Shown one piece after another: positions 16,611 to 22,411 of a stretch of 22,411 nucleotides of DNA. Made by a program: the position numbers and the translations under genes. The DNA is from Bacteroides sp. CAG:927 (GTDB lineage Bacteria > Bacteroidota > Bacteroidia > Bacteroidales > Muribaculaceae): assembly GCA_000431155.1 (NCBI GenBank), contig HF985648.1, forward strand, positions 57,121 through 79,531, in the 5' to 3' direction. The notes under the pieces are model-generated. The model was not told where the DNA came from and did not search any database. It was given only the letters and a program-made list of their open reading frames with translations. Within the stretch, counting starts at the first letter, position 1; the number at the start of each line of letters is the position of its first letter.

Positions 16611-16638
16611 AACGGGAGTCTTAACAGATTCCCGTTTT
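16611..16638 (+). terminator. terminator after the sigma factor gene
   Basis: AACGGGAGTCT and AGATTCCCGTT pair over 11 positions with one G-U around a TAAC loop. TTTTA follows. It sits 22 bases after the stop codon. Confidence 0.8.
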
Positions 16639-16686
16639 ATGTATCTGATTGTCAGTTCGGCCAATACAATGATTCAAGCAATGTAT

Positions 16687-17394
16687 TTAGCCGAGCTGAT
16701 GAATTTTGGCAGCATCGGAGGATGATATGGCACCTTTTGAAAGAATATTCAAATGCTCCATGCGATGCATGTCAGACCCTATACGATCATACATGCCATG
16801 CGCCAGTAATTCCTTGGCTTTTCTCTTTACTGACGGCCCATAGTAGCCTAAAATTGATAAGGCATTTAATTGAAGCTTCACGCCCAATTCTTTAAGCTCC
16901 CTGTATCCGGCCATAGTGTTTATGTAATTATACCTCTCGGGGTGAGCGAGCAAAGGGAAATATCCCTTGGATTTGATTTCAAGCAGCGTGTCATGAAATT
17001 TCATGGGGGCGTTGAAATATGATGTCTCTACCAGTAATGTACGGCCATCATCGCCAATTGGTAAAAAATCATTGTTCTCCAATCGCTCCTTAAACAAATT
17101 ATCAAGCATGTTCTCAGACGCGAGACGCAATTCAATGTTTCCGGAATATGTCACGAGAAGCTCTTGAAATCTGTCCTTCAGCTGCGCAGTGGTGTTGGGC
17201 ATGTCTTCCATTATATGCGGAGTAAGCCACACTCTTTTAACGCCACTTTTCTCATATATTTCAAGCATGTCAACACTCTCTTCCATTTGCTGCACCCCGT
17301 CATCAACTCCGGGCAGCAAATGACTATGCCAGTCAGTGAAACCGGCAGTAATAATCGGGCATTTTTTTGAGAATAATCCGAGCAAAGAAAACAT
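16687..17394 (-). CDS. CpsB/YwqE-like PHP-family tyrosine phosphatase
   Basis: A 235-residue metal-dependent phosphatase of the PHP fold, related to CpsB/YwqE, which dephosphorylate the bacterial tyrosine kinases controlling capsule and exopolysaccharide export. Metal ligands are visible in the expected order: HSH (H23, H25) in DWHSHLLPGVDDG, TPH (H60), the segment LASEN (E94), LAHPERY (H151) and SDMH (D208, H210). The frame extends to a TTG at 17406, but the ATG at 17394 gives the usual start MFSLLGLFSKK. No kinase or polysaccharide genes are next to it, so it is a stand-alone copy. The tRNA-Gln gene lies upstream with a terminator in between, and I did not find a convincing promoter. Confidence 0.87.
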   Translation of the reverse strand: MFSLLGLFSKKCPIITAGFTDWHSHLLPGVDDGVQQMEESVDMLEIYEKSGVKRVWLTPHIMEDMPNTTAQLKDRFQELLVTYSGNIELRLASENMLDNLFKERLENNDFLPIGDDGRTLLVETSYFNAPMKFHDTLLEIKSKGYFPLLAHPERYNYINTMAGYRELKELGVKLQLNALSILGYYGPSVKRKAKELLAHGMYDRIGSDMHRMEHLNILSKGAISSSDAAKIHQLG

Positions 17395-17417
17395 TGGCTG
17401 ATACAATAAGCTGTTAT

Positions 17418-17457
17418 TAAAAAATTTAAGAGCTGAAGCAGTAAGCTCAGCTCTTAA
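17418..17457 (-). terminator. terminator of the tRNA-Gln gene
   Basis: Read on the minus strand, TTAAGAGCTGA and TCAGCTCTTAA form a perfect 11-bp stem (plus-strand arms 17426-17436 and 17447-17457) with a 10-base loop. ATTTTTTAATAA follows. It begins 5 bases after the tRNA 3' end. Confidence 0.88.
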
Positions 17458-17461
17458 TATG

Positions 17462-17532
17462 TTGCCTTGGAAAGATTCGAACTCTCACAGGCGGAACCAG
17501 AATCCGACGTGCTACCATTACACCACAAGGCA
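17462..17532 (-). tRNA. tRNA-Gln (anticodon CTG)
   Basis: On the minus strand the acceptor arms TGCCTTG and CAAGGCA pair perfectly. The D-arm holds AATGGTAG, the anticodon loop is TTCTGGT with CTG at plus-strand 17498-17500, and the T-loop is TTCGAAT in a GAGAG/CTTTC stem. The D- and anticodon-arm sequence GTAGCAC..GGATTCTGGTTCC is typical of tRNA-Gln. CCA is not encoded. Exact ends are set by the acceptor pairing plus one discriminator base (A). Confidence 0.92.
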
Positions 17533-17554
17533 TTGTCATTTCGTTTTGACGATG

Positions 17555-17586
17555 CAAAGGTACGCCTTTTCTTGATTTACACAAAA
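17555..17586 (-). promoter_or_regulatory. promoter for tRNA-Gln
   Basis: On the minus strand TTTTG (17586-17582) and an exact TACCTTTG (17562-17555) are 19 bases apart. The start would be near 17548-17551, about 16-19 bases before the mature tRNA. Confidence 0.7.
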
Positions 17587-17693
17587 TTTTTCAATACTTT
17601 TTTCAAATATTTTTTTGACAAAAAAGCCACGAACCTTATAATCAAACGATTCACTAATTTTCATCAATTAATCTTTTCGTGACTAAAAAGCGT

Positions 17694-17701
17694 TATCTTT
17701 G
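17694..17701 (+). promoter_or_regulatory. -7 element for the DUF4924 gene
   Basis: TATCTTTG, followed by CA, matches the -7 consensus exactly. It places the start near 17705-17708 and rules out an in-frame TTG at 17699 as start codon. No clear -33 TTG is seen. Confidence 0.6.
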
Positions 17702-17728
17702 CAGTTAATTAAAACATTCCTCCAAGCA

Positions 17729-18295
17729 ATGATAATAGCATCACAAAAACGAAAAGAAAATATTGCAGAATATCTGCTATATATGTGGCAAATTGAAGAT
17801 ATAATCCGCGCCAACGACCTTGACATTGACAAAATTCAGCACAACGTCATAGACAAATACCAGCTTGATGATTCGCTAAAAGCTCAAATGAAAGAGTGGT
17901 ACGAAAGCCTTATTGACATGATGAGGCGCGAAGGAGTGGAAAAATCAGGACATCTGCAGCTCAACAAAAATATAATCATCCAATTGGTTGAACTCCATCA
18001 GGCATTGCTCAAAGACCCACGGTTTGCTGACTACACCGCTGAATTCTATCGTACACTTCCTTTCATAGTTGAGCTACGCGCCAAGGCAGGGGAGAGCAAA
18101 AGCGGAGAAATAGAAACATGCTTCAATGCTCTGTACGGCATGCTGATGCTTCGGCTCCAAGGCAAGGAAGTAACAGCCGACACACAGAATGCAATAAAAC
18201 AGATATCACGGTTTATAGCCGTACTGACCAAAAACTTTCATCTTGACGAGGCCGGGAAATTATTCAACGATGATGATGTCTCTGACGCAAAGTAA
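17729..18295 (+). CDS. DUF4924 family protein
   Basis: A 188-residue soluble, almost entirely helical protein that matches DUF4924, a Bacteroidetes-restricted family. The N-terminus MIIASQKRKENIAEYLLYMWQ is the recognisable family signature. Further acidic and basic helices follow, with HLQLNKNIIIQLVELHQALL in the middle and a helical C-terminus. No signal peptide, membrane segment or catalytic motif is visible and the function is unknown. The ATG at 17729 lies about 22-25 bases after the predicted start point. The gene converges on the aspartyl-protease-like gene with a 19-base gap and no hairpin terminator. Confidence 0.82.
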   Translation: MIIASQKRKENIAEYLLYMWQIEDIIRANDLDIDKIQHNVIDKYQLDDSLKAQMKEWYESLIDMMRREGVEKSGHLQLNKNIIIQLVELHQALLKDPRFADYTAEFYRTLPFIVELRAKAGESKSGEIETCFNALYGMLMLRLQGKEVTADTQNAIKQISRFIAVLTKNFHLDEAGKLFNDDDVSDAK

Positions 18296-18314
18296 ACGCT
18301 TTAATTCCTGATTA

Positions 18315-19310
18315 TCACTTGCCATTCATTTTTATGCGAGAGAAGAAAGCATAAGAATGTGGCTTGAGCATAAGTTTTTTGCCATTAAGATCCAGCAAAA
18401 AATCCTGTTCTATGTAATTGAACGGGTTGAATGTGTATGGCTCTTCGTTTGTATCGCAGTACCAAACGGCAGCCGTTCCGCACCTGTCCCCAATGCACAC
18501 CCAAGCGTCATAATCAACCAGAGCCGGATGCTTGTGAATCATCGTGCGGATTGTATCCGACACCAAATCTGTTGAAGACCTTACATATTCTGACATTGGC
18601 AAACGCAGCTTAGCTCGCTGAAGACCCGTGTCCAAAAAATAGTCATTCTTTATATTCTGCACAGAGATTGAGATATAATACCGGTTTCCCTGCCACATAT
18701 CTTTAAGGGGGCTGTGTGATACCGAGAGTTCGGCAAAGGGCTCGTAACCCTCCGGAGTATCAAATGACAGGGCAACTACCTTTTCTTCATACAAATACTC
18801 AATCTTGAATTTTTGAAGGAAATCCACACCAAGAACTGAAAAGCCTGTGCTTGATGGAACAAAATCCACATCGTGAAGCACATTCAGACTTTCAGGAATG
18901 ATCTGATGGCTAATATTACCAAGCGAATCCTCTTCACTGATGTAATCATACAGAGGCAAGTCCACCTGAAAGCGCGTAAAGGTCCAGTTCATTCGGCCCC
19001 AACCATTACGCCCGAACACAGGATATATTTTATGTTCAGCCTTATACCCAAGCGACTCAAGCGTAGCAAGGTCTTTTTCCGTTATGCTGCTCGCATCAGC
19101 ACCCGTATCAATCTTGAACACCAATCCCGGAGCCACAGTAACCATGGAGGGAACACCATCAATCGGCATTTTGCACAAAAGCCCTTCCGGTCGGTCCACA
19201 TACATTGATTCATGCGACCCGAACGAGAGCATCAAACCGTATAGGCCAAATACAACTATCGTTATAATTGACCCTACAATAATACGCTTGGATTTATTCT
19301 GCTGCTTCAT
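18315..19310 (-). CDS. membrane-anchored retropepsin-like aspartic protease with two DTG motifs
   Basis: A 331-residue protein with a single N-terminal membrane segment (about 10-30) after a basic stretch, so the bulk should lie in the periplasm. The first retropepsin-like domain has FKIDTGADASSIT (D68) and the closing motif SVLGVDFLQKF (158-168). A second, more diverged half has YFLDTGLQRAKLRLP (D227) and ends YIEQDFLLDLNGKKLMLKP. Each half therefore repeats the order beta strand-DTG-...-DFL of the retroviral-type aspartic protease fold. The frame extends to 19370, but a -7 promoter box covers that region, so the ATG at 19310 (MKQQNKSKR) is taken. The substrate is unknown. The second DTG lacks the usual A after it, so its catalytic role is not certain. 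Confidence 0.75.
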   Translation of the reverse strand: MKQQNKSKRIIVGSIITIVVFGLYGLMLSFGSHESMYVDRPEGLLCKMPIDGVPSMVTVAPGLVFKIDTGADASSITEKDLATLESLGYKAEHKIYPVFGRNGWGRMNWTFTRFQVDLPLYDYISEEDSLGNISHQIIPESLNVLHDVDFVPSSTGFSVLGVDFLQKFKIEYLYEEKVVALSFDTPEGYEPFAELSVSHSPLKDMWQGNRYYISISVQNIKNDYFLDTGLQRAKLRLPMSEYVRSSTDLVSDTIRTMIHKHPALVDYDAWVCIGDRCGTAAVWYCDTNEEPYTFNPFNYIEQDFLLDLNGKKLMLKPHSYAFFSRIKMNGK

Positions 19311-19367
19311 CGGAATGTTCTGTATTATCAAAAATACATATATGCAGGTGATAGTACCGGCACAGGA

Positions 19368-19375
19368 CAAATATA
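19368..19375 (-). promoter_or_regulatory. -7 element for the aspartic protease gene
   Basis: On the minus strand TATATTTG is an exact TAnnTTTG. The start would be near 19361-19364, a leader of about 50 bases to the ATG at 19310. Confidence 0.5.
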
Positions 19376-19528
19376 CCTAATTTGCCCTACAAAAAGGCCA
19401 CTGCTTAACCACATTGTGACACATATTACAATGACAACACAAGGTTGCTACATCCCCGACACAAACCATCATTAAAACCGTCACGACGAGCATACACATC
19501 ACAGCCGAATAAAAAAATCACAGAAATC

Positions 19529-19559
19529 TTGCATGAATGAAATTAAATGCATACCTTTG
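19529..19559 (+). promoter_or_regulatory. promoter for tRNA-Ser
   Basis: TTG at 19529-19531 and an exact TACCTTTG at 19552-19559 are 20 bases apart; the same -7 octamer is used by tRNA-Gln. The start would be near 19563-19566. Confidence 0.75.
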
Positions 19560-19571
19560 TACAACCATTTA

Positions 19572-19656
19572 GGAGAGATGGCAGAGTGGTCGATTGCGGC
19601 GGTCTTGAAAACCGTTGAGGGTCACACCTCCGGGGGTTCGAATCCCTCTCTCTCCG
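19572..19656 (+). tRNA. tRNA-Ser (anticodon TGA)
   Basis: An 85-base class II tRNA. Acceptor GGAGAGA pairs with TCTCTCC, and G is the discriminator base. The anticodon loop is CTTGAAA with TGA at 19606-19608. A long variable arm (GAGGGTCACACCTC) identifies serine. The T-arm is GGGGGTTCGAATCCC. CCA is not encoded. The 3' end is followed by accessory DNA; serine tRNA 3' ends are known integration targets of the Bacteroides mobilizable element NBU2. Confidence 0.95.
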
Positions 19657-20015
19657 CAATAAAGCCTGATTATCAAGCATTTACAAAATCTACACCCAAT
19701 ATTACACCCAGAAATGGCAGTAATGTTGGGTGTTTAGTTATCCCCAAATGATACGCAATCCCGCTGATGGAAGTCAGACGTATTATTTAATGCCATTTAA
19801 CATTATGGAAAGAATGGGCATAAACCATCCCCACGGGTCAAGCCGCGACATTGGTGCTTTTTAATTTGTTGATGTTCAATTGTTAATTTGTTTGATGAAC
19901 ATGGCAGCTTTTGTAATAGCGCACTGGTATCAAGTGAGTGCACCGAAAGGGGAATTTCATAGGCGGACGGAAGATAAGAAGCGAACTCTTTTATCGGTTA
20001 GTGCGTTTCCATTTT
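19657..20015. other. gene-free stretch after tRNA-Ser with repeats and a hairpin
   Basis: These 359 bases hold no supported gene. The first part contains a large hairpin with TACACCCA repeats (listed separately). At 19861-19874 and 19883-19897 there is an imperfect tandem TTAATTTGTTGATG / TTAATTTGTTTGATG. Each copy includes TTAATTTG, one base away from the -7 consensus, and might act as a promoter for the small membrane protein. Short open frames here (for example from 19880) lack any protein-like features. Confidence 0.5.
19692..19733. repeat. long hairpin with TACACCCA repeats, terminator or recombination site
   Basis: Arms 19692-19705 and 19720-19733 pair over 14 positions with one G-U. 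A nested CCA-GAAA-TGG mini-hairpin sits in the loop. TACACCCA occurs twice directly (19691-19698 and 19703-19710) and its core once inverted (TGGGTGT, 19727-19733). The position 36 bases after tRNA-Ser suits either its terminator (the U-tract is weak) or an integrase arm-type site. Confidence 0.5.
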
Positions 20016-20234
20016 ATGAACGACATTTTTATATATGGCGGTATTGGCATAAATGTGGCAGGCGCATTGTTCCTGATGGCCTACGCTATAAAATACTTCT
20101 ACGCCTTTTACAAATCCAGGAACAATCCTATCCAAACCGAAGCAATGAAACCTACATGGGCTAAAAGAAGAGCCATTGGTTTCGGCCTAATAATCCTCGG
20201 TTCTATTATCGCCTTCATCGGCTGCATTATATGA
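20016..20234 (+). CDS. small two-helix membrane protein, unknown function
   Basis: A 72-residue protein starting MNDIFIYGGIGINVAGALFL. It has two hydrophobic segments (about 5-33 and 53-72) joined by a basic, polar loop (KSRNNPIQTEAMKPTWAKRR), the positive-inside pattern of a hairpin inner-membrane protein with both ends outside. I do not recognise a named family. The frame continues upstream to 19938, but that part looks random, so the ATG at 20016 is preferred. It is convergent with the mobilization-like ORF. Confidence 0.6.
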   Translation: MNDIFIYGGIGINVAGALFLMAYAIKYFYAFYKSRNNPIQTEAMKPTWAKRRAIGFGLIILGSIIAFIGCII

Positions 20235-20291
20235 CCGTCAGAATGCAATCTCCTCCAAGGGGGAACTCTGTAACTAAACGCTTGCAATTTA

Positions 20292-20681
20292 TTATATACT
20301 GATTCCACCTCGACCTCTATCTATCCTACCATTGTACCGACCTTCCGCCACATCGTCAACCTCACTGAAAGCTCGGTCGATCTGGGCATCGGTGAGTTTT
20401 CCCTTGACACAGGCGAAGTTCACGAGCCAGTTGCTGACTGCGAACCGTTCATCCTTGCTCTTGGCATACTCATCTATGATGTCCTTAATACCGGCGGCTT
20501 CTTCATTAGTGAAGATGTCGCCGTGCTCGCCTTTGCTTCCGAAAGCCGACTTGGCCAAATCAATGATGGCATCAATCACCATTCGGAACAGTTCCCCGGC
20601 TCTATAAAGGGCGTCGGCAAGACGATAGAGCAACGAGTCACGCCACTTCAGACGGTTCTCACTGTCGCGGACTGACTGCAT
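20292..20681 (-). CDS. short ORF resembling the C-terminus of a Bacteroidales mobilization protein, likely a remnant
   Basis: From the ATG at 20681 the ORF encodes 129 residues (the open frame goes to 20741). The segments LLYRLADALYRAGELFRM, IFTNEEAAGIKDIIDEYAK, NWLVNFACVKGKL and the ending EVDDVAEGRYNGRIDRG recall, from memory, the C-terminal part of relaxase/mobilization proteins of Bacteroidales mobilizable elements; no nuclease motif is present. It is therefore probably the tail left after loss of the relaxase domain. A plausible minus-strand promoter (TACTTTTG at 20746-20739) means it could still be expressed as a small protein. A diverged second copy of its last ~55 bases lies at 21400-21464. 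Confidence 0.5.
   Translation of the reverse strand: MQSVRDSENRLKWRDSLLYRLADALYRAGELFRMVIDAIIDLAKSAFGSKGEHGDIFTNEEAAGIKDIIDEYAKSKDERFAVSNWLVNFACVKGKLTDAQIDRAFSEVDDVAEGRYNGRIDRGRGGISI
20302..20356 (-). repeat. copy A of a diverged direct repeat (end of mobilization-like ORF)
   Basis: The first 39 bases match 21400-21438 at 30 of 39 positions, starting with ATTCCACCTC. Both copies also end in ACATCGT, though copy B has about 10 extra bases between. In this copy the sequence is coding (DDVAEGRYNGRIDRGRGGI). Confidence 0.65.
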
Positions 20682-20738
20682 GGCTAAATCATATCTATTT
20701 GGCAATTTTTTTGTATAAATCAAGTTATTGAAAATCAA

Positions 20739-20771
20739 CAAAAGTAATAAAAATGTTACTAACTAATCCAA
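20739..20771 (-). promoter_or_regulatory. possible promoter for the mobilization-like ORF
   Basis: On the minus strand TTG (20771-20769) and TACTTTTG (20746-20739, exact TAnnTTTG) are 22 bases apart. The start would be about 50 bases before the ATG at 20681. Confidence 0.35.
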
Positions 20772-20781
20772 TGGTAACGTC

Positions 20782-20812
20782 TTGTGAATTAAGCAGGAAG
20801 GTATTATTTTTG
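20782..20812 (+). promoter_or_regulatory. promoter for the SnoaL-like gene
   Basis: TTG at 20782-20784 and TATTTTTG at 20805-20812 are 20 bases apart. The start would be near 20816-20819, about 33-48 bases before the possible start codons. Confidence 0.65.
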
Positions 20813-20851
20813 CGAGTGAAATAAATACATACACTGAAATATTAACGATAT

Positions 20852-21340
20852 GTGTCAAAGAATATGTTAGGTAAGGACATTTCTGAAGGTTACAACGATA
20901 TTCGCTCGGAAGTTGTGACTGAGCAAAACAAGCGAGTGATGGAGCAGTTTGTTCGCTTTATCAATACTGGCGATGTCAAGTTAGGAGAAACAATAATATC
21001 TCCCGATGTAGTGTTTTTTGCGCCGACTTCACCTGAGCCAATGCATGGTTTCAAAGGTTACACCGATGTGCTTGACATGATACGCGGTGCCATGCCTGAT
21101 GTAAAATGGGATGTTGAAGAAGTTATCGCAGATGGTAATAAGGTTATGGTTCGTTTCACCATGAGTGGAACTCAAACACAGCCTTTCATGGGGATGCCTG
21201 CTACAGGCAAACCTATAAGAGTAACGGCGATGAACATCTATGAACTGAAAGACGGTAAAATTATCCGAGAGCACGGTTTGCCCGACCTTTTCAGTATGTT
21301 GATTCAACTCGGAATGATTCCGGTCCATGGTGCTAAATAG
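20852..21340 (+). CDS. SnoaL-like / ester cyclase family protein
   Basis: A 162-residue protein of the NTF2-like SnoaL fold, a small alpha+beta cone used by polyketide cyclases and by many uncharacterised stress or detoxification proteins. The order fits the family: N-terminal helix NKRVMEQFVRFINTGD, ISPDVVFFAPTSPEPMHGFKGY, VKWDVEEVIADGNKVMVRFTMSGTQ, PATGKPIRVTAMNIYELKDGKI and IREHGLPDLFSML. Start is either GTG 20852 or ATG 20864; neither has a ribosome-binding site. Proteins of this family have varied or no known enzyme activity, so no substrate is proposed. It faces the MFS gene convergently and lies between two copies of the mobilization-related repeat. Confidence 0.82.
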   Translation: MSKNMLGKDISEGYNDIRSEVVTEQNKRVMEQFVRFINTGDVKLGETIISPDVVFFAPTSPEPMHGFKGYTDVLDMIRGAMPDVKWDVEEVIADGNKVMVRFTMSGTQTQPFMGMPATGKPIRVTAMNIYELKDGKIIREHGLPDLFSMLIQLGMIPVHGAK

Positions 21341-21399
21341 CCCAAAGTGATTGTATGTTAGGCGCCCTTACAATCAGGTTGCTTGTTCTTCACAAATTC

Positions 21400-21464
21400 A
21401 TTCCACCTCAGCTTCTATCAATCTTCCAATCATACCGATATTCTATCGGCAACAGGCACATCGT
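21400..21464 (-). repeat. copy B of the diverged direct repeat, overlapping the MFS 3' end
   Basis: Same orientation as copy A (20302-20356). 30 of the first 39 bases match, and it ends ACATCGT. Frameshifts and stops prevent reading it as the mobilization protein tail. It overlaps the last codons and stop of the MFS gene, whose Cys-rich final residues (SRCACCR) come from it. Confidence 0.6.
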
Positions 21465-22378
21465 GATAAAATAATATTCCCTGAAGCCAAGGATACGAAC
21501 AAAATGGCGGAAGTGACAGATATAGTGCCAATCCCTACTATCGGAGATATGATACCTCCGGCAATATAGCCTACCGCTCCAAAAAAAGCGGACGCTATTC
21601 CCGCATTTTTACGTTCTGAATCCATTGCAAGCGTAGTAGTGGTCGTACACATAGCCCCAACAAAAAGATACAATAGGAAAACTGCTGCTTCATATAAAAT
21701 AAAACTGAGGTGAAAAATAAGAGTTGCGGCCAAAAATGCAGAAGCTACAACCATTCCCATACTGGAGTACCACACAATTTTGTGGAAATCCTTAAAACGG
21801 GCGACAAGAGCTGCTGCAATGCCGAGTGCGATGGCATTTGCCCCGAAAGTCAGACTTATTTGTTCGGCTGAAAAACCATATTCATCCATAATAAAAGGAC
21901 CGGAAGCAAGATTTACAAATATAATAGCCATAATAAAGCCGTATTGCAGGGTCGGTATGACATAATGCCTGTTTCTTACAATCCTTTTAACATCATTGAA
22001 CAACGCCGTAAAACTCAACCGAACACGATTGCTCGGTAATAAAGACTCATTTAACCTAACTGTTCCTGCAAACATCACCAGTCCGATTATGAATATGGAG
22101 ATAAATACGGCTTTCCACCCGTAAGCCCCTGCCACAAAACCTCCAACCATTGGAGACAGCACAGTCGATACACCATTGACCATACCAATCATTCCATACA
22201 TACGAGCCAAAGCGATACCGCGGTAACAATCTGCAGCTATTGACCGGGAAATTACGACAGCTCCGGCCGCCGCAAGACCCTGAAATAAACGCATGATTAT
22301 GAATAATTCTATTGTAGGTGACAACAAACATCCTAATGTAACGACAAGAAAAAGAAGTAATGATAGAGTCAGAGGCAC
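21443..22378 (-). CDS. MFS transporter, Bcr/CflA type, 5'-truncated (probable pseudogene)
   Basis: The 311 residues cover helices 3 to 12 of a drug:H+ antiporter-1 family efflux protein. Bcr/CflA hallmarks include MRLFQGLAAAGAVVISRSIAADCY and the motif C-like GMVNGVSTVLSPMVGGFV. A full homolog has about 390-400 residues; the first two helices and motif A (DRxGRRP) are missing. The visible homology begins exactly where motif A should end (PLTLSLLLFLVV), and the frame is closed by a TAG at 22388-22390. The GTG at 22378 is only the first possible start. Loss of helices 1-2 should abolish transport, so this is most likely an interrupted gene, unless the front half lies beyond the window in another frame. 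The C-terminus SRCACCR is unusual. Confidence 0.8.
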   Translation of the reverse strand: MPLTLSLLLFLVVTLGCLLSPTIELFIIMRLFQGLAAAGAVVISRSIAADCYRGIALARMYGMIGMVNGVSTVLSPMVGGFVAGAYGWKAVFISIFIIGLVMFAGTVRLNESLLPSNRVRLSFTALFNDVKRIVRNRHYVIPTLQYGFIMAIIFVNLASGPFIMDEYGFSAEQISLTFGANAIALGIAAALVARFKDFHKIVWYSSMGMVVASAFLAATLIFHLSFILYEAAVFLLYLFVGAMCTTTTTLAMDSERKNAGIASAFFGAVGYIAGGIISPIVGIGTISVTSAILFVSLASGNIILSRCACCR

Positions 22379-22379
22379 T

Positions 22380-22411
22380 ACTGTCCACTAAAAATGGGCA
22401 GGGTTAAAAAT
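22380..22411. mobile_element. possible end of an insertion element at the MFS break
   Basis: Where the MFS homology stops, unrelated sequence begins with ACTGTCCACTAAAAATGGGC and continues to the window edge. A sharp break inside a conserved motif together with a TGTCCAC-type start suggests the terminal inverted repeat of an insertion sequence. The family cannot be named from 32 bases. Confidence 0.3.

Noticed and set aside
16467..16895. 142-codon open frame overlapping the sigma factor end and the CpsB-like gene
   Set aside because: It crosses region 4 of the sigma factor, a terminator and the antisense of another real gene.
19691..19733. Start of a CRISPR-like repeat array (TACACCCA repeats)
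   Set aside because: Only two 8-base direct copies and one inverted copy, with no regular spacers and no cas genes; it fits a hairpin.
19533..19751. 72-codon open frame spanning tRNA-Ser
   Set aside because: It reads through the tRNA gene and starts inside its promoter.
19880..20164. 94-codon open frame between tRNA-Ser and the mobilization-like ORF
   Set aside because: It overlaps the better-supported two-helix protein in another frame and has no protein-like features.

Overview
The window looks like chromosomal DNA from a Bacteroidales bacterium. I infer a Muribaculaceae- or Porphyromonadaceae-like gut commensal, but the sequence alone does not fix the family. Three things point there: a 286-residue primary sigma factor of the Bacteroidetes type that lacks region 1.1, promoters built from the Bacteroidetes -33 TTG / -7 TAnnTTTG elements, and several families typical of the order (DUF5683, DUF4924, DUF2807 lipoprotein, CpsB/YwqE-type PHP phosphatase).

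Bases 1-2627 hold a tight plus-strand run: the 3' part of menC, then menE (1-base overlap), then a SpoU/TrmH-type RNA 2'-O-methyltransferase (no gap). The first two belong to menaquinone synthesis. A ClC-family anion transporter and a long-form queA follow; queA has its own promoter inside the end of the ClC gene. Bases 5362-9701 are the ParA-ParB chromosome segregation pair followed by a DUF5683 envelope protein and a lytic transglycosylase with LysM repeats. A strong terminator then separates the singly transcribed NADP-type glutamate dehydrogenase gene.

Bases 11305-15616 contain a minus-strand DUF2807 lipoprotein convergent with gdhA across a shared hairpin, then a dicarboxylate/amino-acid:cation symporter that may be translated from a leaderless mRNA, and an ABC-2 exporter pair (NatA/NatB-like). 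The primary sigma factor follows at 15728-16588, its promoter abutting the upstream terminator. Bases 16687-19310 carry a CpsB-like phosphatase, tRNA-Gln(CTG) with promoter and terminator, a DUF4924 protein, and a membrane-anchored retropepsin-like protein with two DTG motifs.

From tRNA-Ser(TGA) at 19572 to the right end the character changes to accessory DNA: a 359-base stretch with repeats and a large hairpin, a 72-residue two-helix membrane protein, a short ORF that resembles the C-terminal end of a mobilization protein, a SnoaL-like protein, and a Bcr/CflA-type MFS transporter that has lost its N-terminus at the window edge. A second, decayed copy of the end of the mobilization ORF overlaps the 3' end of the MFS gene. 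I read this as an eroded integrated element next to a tRNA-Ser target site. I did not find a CRISPR array, an intact transposase or a clear novel defence system.
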